Below, piece by piece: positions 6,577-12,468 of a DNA stretch of 12,468 bases (positions are counted from its first letter, which is position 1; each line of letters opens with the position of its first letter). The notes beneath the pieces were generated by a model. That model was not told the origin of the DNA. It saw only the letters and a list, made by a program, of their open reading frames with translations, and ran no database searches. A program made the position numbers and the translations under genes. Source of the DNA: an uncultured Eubacteriales bacterium (GTDB lineage: Bacteria > Bacillota > Clostridia > Christensenellales > CAG-138); the NCBI GenBank assembly GCA_900550525.1, contig URSN01000052.1:1-12468 (forward strand), read 5' to 3'.

Positions 6577-6985
6577 ATGAAGAAGAAGCTCAAGTCTCAT
6601 TTTCCTGGCGTTGTTCCTGTTTGCGAGCGCCTCCGCGCTGGCATTGGATGATCCGGGAACCTTCTTTGATGCGCTCATCAGGAATGGCCCGTCGCAGGAG
6701 GTGTGCGCCGCGACAAAAGGCGACGACAACGATACGAAGATCGAAATCGCGCGCCTGTCCTTCACAGGGCCGGTGGATTCCGTATCCTTCCGCGGATATT
6801 GGGGCGGCAAAAGGGTCACGAACCTGATGACCTATAAGCAGGGAGGCTCGTCGAACCTTAGCAGCGAGTACTTGCGTAATGTTGTCGGATTTGGGGACGG
6901 CTGTACCGTAACGCTGCTGGGCAGCATCCCGCCGGATGAGAACACGCCGGCCTCCGCCAGCGTGGGCGCGGTCTGGTACAGATGA
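6577..6985 (+). pseudogene. Small secreted protein B, signal peptide interrupted by a +1 frameshift
   Basis: The ATG at 6577 has a good ribosome site (AAGGAGGG, 6561-6568) and opens with MKKKLK, but that frame stops after 24 codons. The frame that follows, from about 6593 to the stop at 6985, continues SLIFLALFLFASASALA then LDDPGTFF, which is exactly a signal-peptide core and cleavage region. Skipping one base near 6589-6595 joins them into a normal Sec-exported protein of about 135 residues. The alternative TTG start at 6611 has no ribosome site and lacks the basic N-terminus. The mature part is beta-rich with two cysteines and ends SVGAVWYR, somewhat like the SGTVRAVYK end of secreted protein A. 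It sits before lipoprotein 2. The shift may be a sequencing error, a true mutation or phase variation; no long homopolymer is present. No family recognised. Confidence 0.75.
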
Positions 6986-6989
6986 GTTG

Positions 6990-7027
6990 AGGGAGGGCAG
7001 GGGCGCCCCCGCCTCCCCGCCCTCCTT
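6990..7027 (+). terminator. Strong G+C hairpin after small secreted protein B
   Basis: GGAGGGC (6992-6998), a bulged A, and GGGG (7000-7003) pair with CCCC-GCCCTCC (7015-7025) around an 11-nt loop, extended by a G-T and an A-T pair to 6990 and 7027. The stem starts four bases after the stop codon and is followed by TTAAAAC. It is the most terminator-like of the intercistronic hairpins, though the T tract is short, so partial readthrough into lipoprotein 2 is likely. Confidence 0.5.
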
Positions 7028-7082
7028 AAAACAACGGCTGTCACAGGGATTCAGTGGGATTCACCAATGGAGGATGGTGTAT

Positions 7083-8408
7083 ATGCGAAAAGGAGTTTTT
7101 GCCGTCGCGCTGCTCTGCCTTGCCGCCGCGCTGCTGCCCGCCTGCCAGCCGACGCCGGAGGAGGAGATCGTCGTGCAGCAGGGGGAAGCGGCGGACGTGC
7201 CCGCCGGGCCGGTGCTTGCCGAACTGCTGCCGCTGCCGGAGCGGGTGGACCGGCCGGAGCAAACGCTCGGCGGAGCCGCCGTGACGATCGCCGCGCAGGT
7301 CATCCAGCCAAACGCGCAGGCGTGTCCCGTGGTCGAGGTGCGGCAGACCACCTTTTCCCGGGAGCGGCTCAGGGAGCTGACGGAACGCTTCTGCCCCGGC
7401 GCGGAGCTCTACCATTACTGGCAGCCGACGCAGCGGGAGCTGCTTGAACAGCGCGCCGCGCTGCTCGAGTATGGCGATGGCAGCGAGGATGCGCAGATCA
7501 AGCTGAAGTGGCTCGACGAGACGATCCCGACCGCGCCGCTGACCGAGGAGCGGGTTCCGTTCGACTGGAGCGAAGAGCTGCCGGCGACCTATGCCATGGT
7601 CTGCGCGGTGCGCGGGCCGGAGGAAGCCGTTTCCTCTTTCCACCTTGGCCCGCAAACGTTCGTCTACTTCAGAACGCGCAATCATGTCGTGCGTCCTGAA
7701 AGCATCTATACGGCGCAGGAGTTTGAGCGTTTCCCGGCGCCATCCGTCGGGAAGGACGAGGCGCAGGCGGCGGCGGAGGAAGTGCTGGCGCAGCTCGGCC
7801 TGACGGACGCCATGCTGCTGAGCAAGACGGAGCGCATGGTCGTCCGATATGGCGGCGTGCCGCTCCGCGTCGGATATATGTTTACCTTCACGCCGGGGTA
7901 CGGGGGGCTGGCAAGCGTGCCGCCGGAGGGCTATACGGCCAGCGAGACCGTGCCGCCGTCCGTCGTCGCGCCCTGGGACATCTCGTGGCTGTACGTTTTT
8001 GTGGACGAAGAGGGGGTCGCGCAGATCGACTGGATCGAGCCGGTCGCGTTTGGCGAGGTGCTGGAGGAGGACGCGGCGCTGCTGCCGTTTGAGCAGATGT
8101 TGGAGCGGGCGGAGCAGCAGCTGCTCTACCTGTATGCCGCCGACGGACTGCCCGGCGGCGGACAGACGGACGCGGGGGAGATACGAACCAGGATTGAGGT
8201 GACGCGCATCTCGCTCGTGCGCGGGTGCATCCAGCTGCGGGACGAGCGGGACGTGGGGCAGAGCGTGCCGCTGTGGCGCTTTGATTATCTGGAGCACTAC
8301 GGCGAGGACGCCGACCCGCTGGAGCACGTCCTCTACCTCGATGCGCGCACCGGCGCATATGTGGAGCCGCGCATGGACATGGAGACGCTCATGCAGCTGA
8401 CGTCCTGA
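7083..8408 (+). CDS. Lipoprotein 2 of the CQPTPEEE paralog family
   Basis: This 441-residue paralog of lipoproteins 1 and 3 starts at the ATG at 7083, nine bases after GGAGG (7069-7073). An ATG at 7074 abuts the ribosome site and is less likely. Residues 1-20 are the signal peptide, with lipobox LLPA-Cys21 followed by QPTPEEEIVV. Unlike the others, the segment after the tag lacks N-K-G-D-G and reads QQGEAADVPAG. Shared landmarks are C-P-V-V-E-V in the N-terminal domain, VRPES in the centre (compare VQPES in lipoprotein 1), ALLPFEQ (332-338), SVPLW (394-398) and LYLDARTGAYV (417-427). The first C-terminal motif has lost its NENVT half (EEDAA instead). It sits 57 bp before the ABC ATPase gene and follows small secreted protein B. 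Extracytoplasmic, membrane-anchored; molecular function unknown. Confidence 0.9.
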   Translation: MRKGVFAVALLCLAAALLPACQPTPEEEIVVQQGEAADVPAGPVLAELLPLPERVDRPEQTLGGAAVTIAAQVIQPNAQACPVVEVRQTTFSRERLRELTERFCPGAELYHYWQPTQRELLEQRAALLEYGDGSEDAQIKLKWLDETIPTAPLTEERVPFDWSEELPATYAMVCAVRGPEEAVSSFHLGPQTFVYFRTRNHVVRPESIYTAQEFERFPAPSVGKDEAQAAAEEVLAQLGLTDAMLLSKTERMVVRYGGVPLRVGYMFTFTPGYGGLASVPPEGYTASETVPPSVVAPWDISWLYVFVDEEGVAQIDWIEPVAFGEVLEEDAALLPFEQMLERAEQQLLYLYAADGLPGGGQTDAGEIRTRIEVTRISLVRGCIQLRDERDVGQSVPLWRFDYLEHYGEDADPLEHVLYLDARTGAYVEPRMDMETLMQLTS

Positions 8409-8465
8409 CGCGGCGGCGGACGAGAGGGCCGGGATACGGCGACAGAACCGATAAAGGAGGAAACT

Positions 8466-9113
8466 ATGGCGGACAATGCGATCGAGCTGGACAATCTGAC
8501 CAAGGCGTTCGGGCAGGATACGGTGCTCAAGGGCGTGACGCGCGGCTTTGAGCGGGGGAAGATCCACGGGGTGGTGGGGAACAACGGCTCGGGCAAGACG
8601 GTGATGTTCAAGTGCATCTGCGGCTTTTTGCAGCCGACGGCGGGGACGGTGCACGTGGACGGGAAGCAGATCGGCGTGGAGGTGGACTTTCCGCCGGACA
8701 TCGGGATCATCATCGAGTCGCCGGGGTTTCTGCCGCAGCTGTCGGGGCTGAAGAATCTCGAGATCCTCGCGGGCCTGAAGCGGAAGATCGGGCTAAAGGA
8801 GGTGGCGGATACGATCCGGCAGGTGGGGCTGGACCCGCTCTCGGCAAAGCCGGTGGGCAAGTATTCGCTGGGCATGCGGCAGCGGCTGGGCATCGCGCAG
8901 GCGATCATGGAGCGGCCGTCGCTGCTGATTCTCGACGAGCCGATGAACGGTCTGGACAAATACGGCGTGGCGGAGATGCGCGCGCTGTTCCGGTCGCTGG
9001 CGACGGACGGGCGCACGATCCTGCTGGCGAGCCACAACATCCAGGACATCGAGGAGCTGTGCGACACCGTGTGCGAGATGGACGCGGGCGTCATGACCAT
9101 GGTCAAGGAGTAA
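8466..9113 (+). CDS. ABC transporter ATP-binding protein, BcrA/NatA-like
   Basis: This 215-residue cytoplasmic ATPase powers an ABC-2 type transporter, most likely the fused permease at 4764-6500, the only permease visible. Motifs in order: Walker A GNNGSGKT (38-45), IIIESPGFLP (81-90) in the Q-loop region, signature YSLGMRQR (133-140), Walker B LLILDEP (153-159), D-loop NGLD (161-164) and switch His190. The IIESPGF segment and the YSLGMRQR signature in place of LSGGQ are typical of bacitracin-resistance-like and NatA-like ATPases. The chain ends soon after the H-switch, without the C-terminal extension of many relatives. The start at 8466 has AAAGGAGG at 8452-8459. It is separated from the permease gene by two genes rather than adjacent, which is unusual. 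All catalytic elements are intact, so it should be active. Confidence 0.95.
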   Translation: MADNAIELDNLTKAFGQDTVLKGVTRGFERGKIHGVVGNNGSGKTVMFKCICGFLQPTAGTVHVDGKQIGVEVDFPPDIGIIIESPGFLPQLSGLKNLEILAGLKRKIGLKEVADTIRQVGLDPLSAKPVGKYSLGMRQRLGIAQAIMERPSLLILDEPMNGLDKYGVAEMRALFRSLATDGRTILLASHNIQDIEELCDTVCEMDAGVMTMVKE

Positions 9114-9115
9114 AG

Positions 9116-9137
9116 GCTGCGGCGGCCGCGCCGCAGC
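9116..9137 (+). other. Intercistronic hairpin after the ATPase
   Basis: GCTGCGGC (9116-9123) pairs perfectly with GCCGCAGC (9130-9137) around a 6-nt loop, beginning two bases after the stop codon. No T run follows, so processing or attenuation is more likely than full termination. Confidence 0.4.
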
Positions 9138-9177
9138 GGGGGACGGAGCCGGCGATCCGGCAGAAAGGAGCAAACCG

Positions 9178-10620
9178 ATGTGCAGAAAGAGCCGAATCCG
9201 CGCGCTGCTGCTCACGCTCGCCGCGCTGCTTGCGGCCTGCCAGCCGACGCCGGAGGAGGAGCCGGTGGTGAACAAGGGGGACGGGACGCTGGAGGAGGCG
9301 ATCGCGGCGGAGGCGCTCCCGCCCGCGCGGTACGAAGCGCCGGAGACGCTGCGGCTCGACCCGTTCGGCACGGAAACGTTTCAGGTCGTGGTGGATGCGG
9401 AGGTGTGCGTGCCGGATGTGGAGCGGTACCCCATCGTCGAGGTCGTGCTGCGCACCATCACTGCGGACTGGGCGCGGGACATGATGTACAAAATGGCGGA
9501 CGGCAAGACGATCCATACCTACCAGAACGAGGTGCCCACCACCAAGGAACAGATCGAGGGCGAGATCACCCTGCTGCAGCAGCAGCTGGCCAACCCGGAT
9601 GCCTATCTGCCCGCCGGGGCGGACGAGCAGACGCGCGCCGCGGCGGAGAAGGAATGGCGGGAGCTGCTCGAGGCGTGGGAGACGCTGTATCAGGAGGCGC
9701 CGGACACGTTCGAGCCGCGGGAGGTCGACATGAGCGACGCCGCCTTCCGGACGGCATCGGAATTTCGCGGCGCGGTCGAGTCGGGCAAGCAACGGGAGAC
9801 CTATCTGAGCGTGACCGGGGGGGCGTGGGGGATTGTTGAGTTCAACAATCTGGACGATGGAGTGGGACTGCCATTCAATTTCGACATGGACAGCGACCTG
9901 ACGGACCTGAACGACGTCACGATCAGCGCAGAGGAGGCGGTGCAGATCGGGCTGGATTATCTCGCGCAGCTGGGGGAGACGGACTTTGCTCCGGCGTTGA
10001 TCGTCGCGGGATATTGCCATCCGCGCGGCAGTGAAAATCACAAACCGATGGAGGAATGGTCGCAGTGCTACCAGATCCAGTTCACGCGCAACGTTGCGGG
10101 CGTGCCCGCCACCTACCGGGAGGAGCACTACGACGGGATCGGCTCGGACGGGAGGGAGCGCTATGCGCCCTATTATCCACAGGAATCCATCGAGATGGAT
10201 ATCCGCGATTCGGGCGTGAACTACATGTACTGGAGCGCGCCGAGCGAGCTGGGGCGCACGCTCAACGAGAACGTGACGCTGATGCCGTTTGAGCAGGTCG
10301 TGGAGCGGTTCTGCGACCAGATTCTCTACAGCGCCACGCCCGCGGTGGAGGAAACCGATTCAGTGATCAAAAAGACGCTGTACATCGACCGGATCGAGCT
10401 GGGGATGGTGCGGGCGCTGCAGCGCGGGAGCGTGGAGGAATGGGTCATGGTGCCGGCGTGGACGTTTTTCGGCAGGACGGTGCTGCAATACGCGGGGCCG
10501 GAGCCGGGAGGCTATCCGCTCAACGAGAACAACGAGTACGTCAGCGAAATGCCGGGCTACAGCTATCTCATCCTCAACGCCGTGGACGGCAGCGTGTACG
10601 ACCCCGCCGTCGGGTACTGA
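9178..10620 (+). CDS. Lipoprotein 3 of the CQPTPEEE paralog family
   Basis: This 480-residue paralog starts at the ATG at 9178, seven bases after AAAGGAG (9164-9170). Its short signal peptide ends in lipobox LLAA-Cys21, and the mature N-terminus is CQPTPEEEPVVNKGDGTLEE. A beta-rich segment with YPIVEVV (compare YPVLTVQ in lipoprotein 1) is followed by a long charged helical stretch (about 121-173: KEQIEGEITLLQQQLAN, then EKEWRELLEAWETLYQEA), which looks like a helical hairpin or coiled coil. The C-terminal motifs NENVTLMPF (363-371), VMVPAW (423-428) and YLILNAVDGSVYD (463-475) occupy nearly the same positions as in lipoprotein 1. It is exported and membrane-anchored, with no catalytic motif. 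It lies between the ATPase and the CARDB-like protein, supporting a shared envelope complex, but which subunit it contacts is unknown. Confidence 0.9.
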   Translation: MCRKSRIRALLLTLAALLAACQPTPEEEPVVNKGDGTLEEAIAAEALPPARYEAPETLRLDPFGTETFQVVVDAEVCVPDVERYPIVEVVLRTITADWARDMMYKMADGKTIHTYQNEVPTTKEQIEGEITLLQQQLANPDAYLPAGADEQTRAAAEKEWRELLEAWETLYQEAPDTFEPREVDMSDAAFRTASEFRGAVESGKQRETYLSVTGGAWGIVEFNNLDDGVGLPFNFDMDSDLTDLNDVTISAEEAVQIGLDYLAQLGETDFAPALIVAGYCHPRGSENHKPMEEWSQCYQIQFTRNVAGVPATYREEHYDGIGSDGRERYAPYYPQESIEMDIRDSGVNYMYWSAPSELGRTLNENVTLMPFEQVVERFCDQILYSATPAVEETDSVIKKTLYIDRIELGMVRALQRGSVEEWVMVPAWTFFGRTVLQYAGPEPGGYPLNENNEYVSEMPGYSYLILNAVDGSVYDPAVGY

Positions 10621-10624
10621 CGGC

Positions 10625-10638
10625 CCGCCGCGCGGCGG
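10625..10638 (+). other. Short intercistronic hairpin after lipoprotein 3
   Basis: CCGCC (10625-10629), loop GCGC, GGCGG (10634-10638), four bases after the stop codon. A small stem typical of the gaps in this locus; no T tract. Confidence 0.3.
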
Positions 10639-10683
10639 AGGGGGATATAGGAACCAAACGAAAGTGACGGGAGGAAAGGAACG

Positions 10684-12264
10684 ATGAAGATGAGCTACCG
10701 GAGCCTGGCGCTGCTGCTTGCGGCGCTGCTGACGCTTACGGCATGGCTGCCGGCGGCCGCGCTGGCGGACGAGGGGGACGCGGGCGGCGCGCCGCAGCCC
10801 GTGGGGAGCGCGCCGCAGCCGCAGCCCGGCGGGACGGGCGACGCTTCGGCCGGTGAAACGCCGGTCGCCGAAACGCCGCCGCCCGCGGCGACGGCTACGC
10901 CGGCCGGCCCGGTCGTGACGGTGGAGGTGAACACGCCGCCGCCGGATACGCCCGCGCCCGCCGCCGCGCTGCGCATCGACAGCCAGAACCTGTACAGCGG
11001 CATGGCTGCCACGTATGCGCAGGGATACGCGCCCACCGTCTCCGGCGGCAAGGCGACGATCATCCTGCCGCTGCAATGCAGCGCGCGGCTCGCAGGGGAC
11101 AGCCTTGTGGCCATGCCCAACCTCGGCAGCCCGAGCGGCTCCCCGTTCGTGTTCGGCAATTACCAGCAGGTCGTGCCGCTCTCCACGCAGCCGGTCAACG
11201 GCGGCAAGGAGCAGGCGCAGGCGTATTACGTCCGCTTCGACTTGGCGCTCAGCAGCAGCCGCATCAACGGCGTGTACCCGGTGGTCATCACCGTGGAGGC
11301 GTACGACACGGCGGGCAACGAGCTGCGCGAGGAGTTTACGACGTATGTGACCATCACGGACGGGCAGGACCCGCCGAAGGAATCGACCGGCGGCGGCAGC
11401 AGCGGGCCGACGGCGTCCAAGCCGGTGCTGATGGTGACGACGTGCACGCTCAGCGCCTCGACGCTCAAGGCCGGCGATACGGTGCAGGTGAACCTGACGG
11501 CAAAGAACGTGGGGCGGCGGACGGCGAACAACATCCGCGCGACGATCGTGAGCGACGATGCGAACATCGTGCTGCTCAACGCGTTCTCGGCGCAGTATGT
11601 GCGCGCCCTGGCGAGCGGGGATGAGACGCCGTTCTCGTTTGAGCTGCAGGTGCTGCCGCATGCGGTGGGCGGCATGCACACGATGACGATCCAGCTCAAC
11701 TACGAGGGGCCGGACAACAGCGCGTATACGGAGAACGCGGTGTTCCGCTTCACGGTGGAGCAGGAGGCTGCGCTGGAGTACGACGCGGTGAAGCTGCCGG
11801 AGAGCGCGACGTCGGGGGACTCGTTCAGCCTCCCGGTGAGCGCGTACAACCCGGGGACGGCGACGGTGTACAACGTGCGCTTCACGCTGAGCGTGCCGGG
11901 GCTGATCGCGGCGACGGCGTATCTGGGGAACCTGGGGCCGCAGGAGAGCGCGGACAAGATGATGGAGGTCTTTGCGACGATGCTCGACGGGCCGGAGAAA
12001 TACGGCACGACGTACGGGATGTGCGAGCTGACGTACGAGGATGCGACGGGGCGCGCATACTGGGAGAGCATGGACCTGTCGATGGAGATTCTGGAGCCGG
12101 TGAAGATCACGGACGAGGAGCAGGAGAAGCTGGAGGAGGAGGCAAAGGAGCAGGAGACGCTCTCGCAGTGGTGGGTGTCGCTCCTGTTCGGCATCGCCAT
12201 CATCGCCGTGCTCGTCGCCGTCATCATCGTCGGCAAGTTCTCCCGCATGATGAAGATGCGCTGA
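10684..12264 (+). CDS. Exported CARDB-like / S-layer-type protein with C-terminal membrane anchor
   Basis: This 526-residue protein starts at the ATG at 10684, after GGGAGG (10669-10674). Residues 1-28 are a Sec signal peptide (cleavage after Ala-Leu-Ala28). Residues 29 to about 95 are a Pro/Ala/Gly/Thr-rich linker (repeated APQP and ETPP-type words), followed by beta-sandwich segments. The later part has CARDB/COG1361-like features: LKAGDTVQVNLTAKNVG then RRTANNIRATI, and a second copy SGDSFSLPVSAYNPG followed by TATVYNVRFTL. A charged helix (DEEQEKLEEEAKEQE) precedes one membrane helix (about 497-517) and a short basic tail FSRMMKMR. Topology is therefore outside with a C-terminal anchor. 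Such proteins in Clostridia are often found beside ABC permeases, and it may hold the lipoproteins or cargo near the transporter (inference). It could equally be an independent adhesin. Confidence 0.85.
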   Translation: MKMSYRSLALLLAALLTLTAWLPAAALADEGDAGGAPQPVGSAPQPQPGGTGDASAGETPVAETPPPAATATPAGPVVTVEVNTPPPDTPAPAAALRIDSQNLYSGMAATYAQGYAPTVSGGKATIILPLQCSARLAGDSLVAMPNLGSPSGSPFVFGNYQQVVPLSTQPVNGGKEQAQAYYVRFDLALSSSRINGVYPVVITVEAYDTAGNELREEFTTYVTITDGQDPPKESTGGGSSGPTASKPVLMVTTCTLSASTLKAGDTVQVNLTAKNVGRRTANNIRATIVSDDANIVLLNAFSAQYVRALASGDETPFSFELQVLPHAVGGMHTMTIQLNYEGPDNSAYTENAVFRFTVEQEAALEYDAVKLPESATSGDSFSLPVSAYNPGTATVYNVRFTLSVPGLIAATAYLGNLGPQESADKMMEVFATMLDGPEKYGTTYGMCELTYEDATGRAYWESMDLSMEILEPVKITDEEQEKLEEEAKEQETLSQWWVSLLFGIAIIAVLVAVIIVGKFSRMMKMR

Positions 12265-12275
12265 ACCGCCCCGCC

Positions 12276-12301
12276 CGGCCGCCGGACGGTGCATGCGGCC
12301 G
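12276..12301 (+). terminator. Hairpin after the CARDB-like gene
   Basis: CGGCCGC (12276-12282) pairs perfectly with GCGGCCG (12295-12301) around a 12-nt loop and is followed by TGCTTT. Weak intrinsic terminator or processing hairpin. Confidence 0.35.
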
Positions 12302-12351
12302 TGCTTTGGAAACGGCGCGCCGCCCACATCCCGCCTGAGAAAGGAGCATCC

Positions 12352-12468
12352 ATGAAACGAACGCTGTGCATCCTGTGCGCCCTGCTCGCCGTGCTGCAGC
12401 CGCTCTCGGCGTGCCAGCCGGCGACGGAGCAGGGCGGGGTAGTGAACAAGGGAGACGGCACAATGGAG
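12352..12468 (+). CDS. Lipoprotein 4, N-terminal fragment (runs off the window)
   Basis: Only 39 codons are present. The ATG at 12352 has AAAGGAG at 12340-12346. The product has a basic N-terminus (MKR), a hydrophobic core and lipobox PLSA-Cys21, then QPATEQGGVVNKGDGTME. The V-V-N-K-G-D-G-T tag matches lipoprotein 3 exactly, identifying it as a fourth family member, while the PTPEEE part has diverged. The body lies beyond the right edge, so whether it keeps the C-terminal motifs is unknown. Confidence 0.85.
   Translation, partial: MKRTLCILCALLAVLQPLSACQPATEQGGVVNKGDGTME

Noticed and set aside
4623..6593. Very long minus-strand open frame opposite the permease
   Set aside because: Its product is low-complexity Arg/His/Gln/Pro, the expected antisense reading of G/C-ending codons. 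The + strand frame has clear membrane segments and a ribosome site.
6611..6985. Small secreted protein B as an intact gene starting at TTG 6611
   Set aside because: No ribosome site at suitable distance, and the product would begin inside the hydrophobic core without a basic N-terminus, while a perfect start and basic stretch lie just upstream in the other frame.
7041..8654. Long minus-strand open frame opposite lipoprotein 2
   Set aside because: Same antisense composition artefact; it crosses a gene boundary on the + strand and has no plausible start context.
10360..12327. Long minus-strand open frame opposite lipoprotein 3 and the CARDB-like gene
   Set aside because: Arginine- and histidine-rich shadow with no domain, spanning the gap between two well supported + strand genes.
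1..12468. CRISPR arrays, tRNA or rRNA genes, toxin-antitoxin pairs, integrase or att sites
   Set aside because: No regularly spaced repeats, no cloverleaf or rRNA-like sequence and no integrase gene were found on either strand by reading.

Overview
The window is a high-GC bacterial segment in which every convincing complete gene lies on the + strand. It splits into two unequal parts that look foreign to each other.

Left part (1 to about 1215). It begins with the 3' end of a class I (AroG-type) DAHP synthase. Two hairpins follow, the second a long nested terminator-like structure. Next comes about 400 bp that reads best as the 3' end of an IS110-family insertion sequence on the minus strand: a transposase C-terminus plus a long, structured non-coding end. 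At about 1215 this sequence breaks abruptly into the middle of an unrelated + strand gene. The break is either the edge of an inserted IS or an assembly join between two organisms. The DAHP synthase and IS would suit an actinobacterium such as a Coriobacteriia member, but that is inference. The rest, with strong AAAGGAGG ribosome sites, Sec-exported lipoproteins and a BcrA/ABC-2 style transporter, looks like a high-GC gut Clostridia-type Firmicute.

Right part (about 1215 to 12468). This is one unidirectional cell-envelope locus. In order it holds: a 5'-truncated protein with an internal duplication; small secreted protein A; lipoprotein 1; an ABC permease with two six-helix halves fused in one chain; small secreted protein B, whose signal peptide is split by a one-base frameshift; lipoprotein 2; an ABC ATPase; lipoprotein 3; a signal-peptide/CARDB-like/C-terminal-anchor protein; and the start of lipoprotein 4. 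The four lipoproteins are paralogs. The three complete ones share a Cys-Gln-Pro-Thr-Pro-Glu-Glu-Glu mature N-terminus and three C-terminal motifs at nearly constant spacing.

The genes are separated by 52 to 180 bp, and most gaps hold a G+C hairpin just after the stop codon and a strong ribosome site for the next gene. An AT-rich promoter-like island precedes the permease. The simplest reading is an envelope export or resistance system: the fused permease with the ATPase as transporter, the lipoproteins and CARDB-like protein as extracytoplasmic partners, and the small secreted proteins as possible cargo or effectors. The function is not established by the sequence. The repeated 'small secreted protein + lipoprotein paralog' pattern around one transporter is the most interesting feature here.
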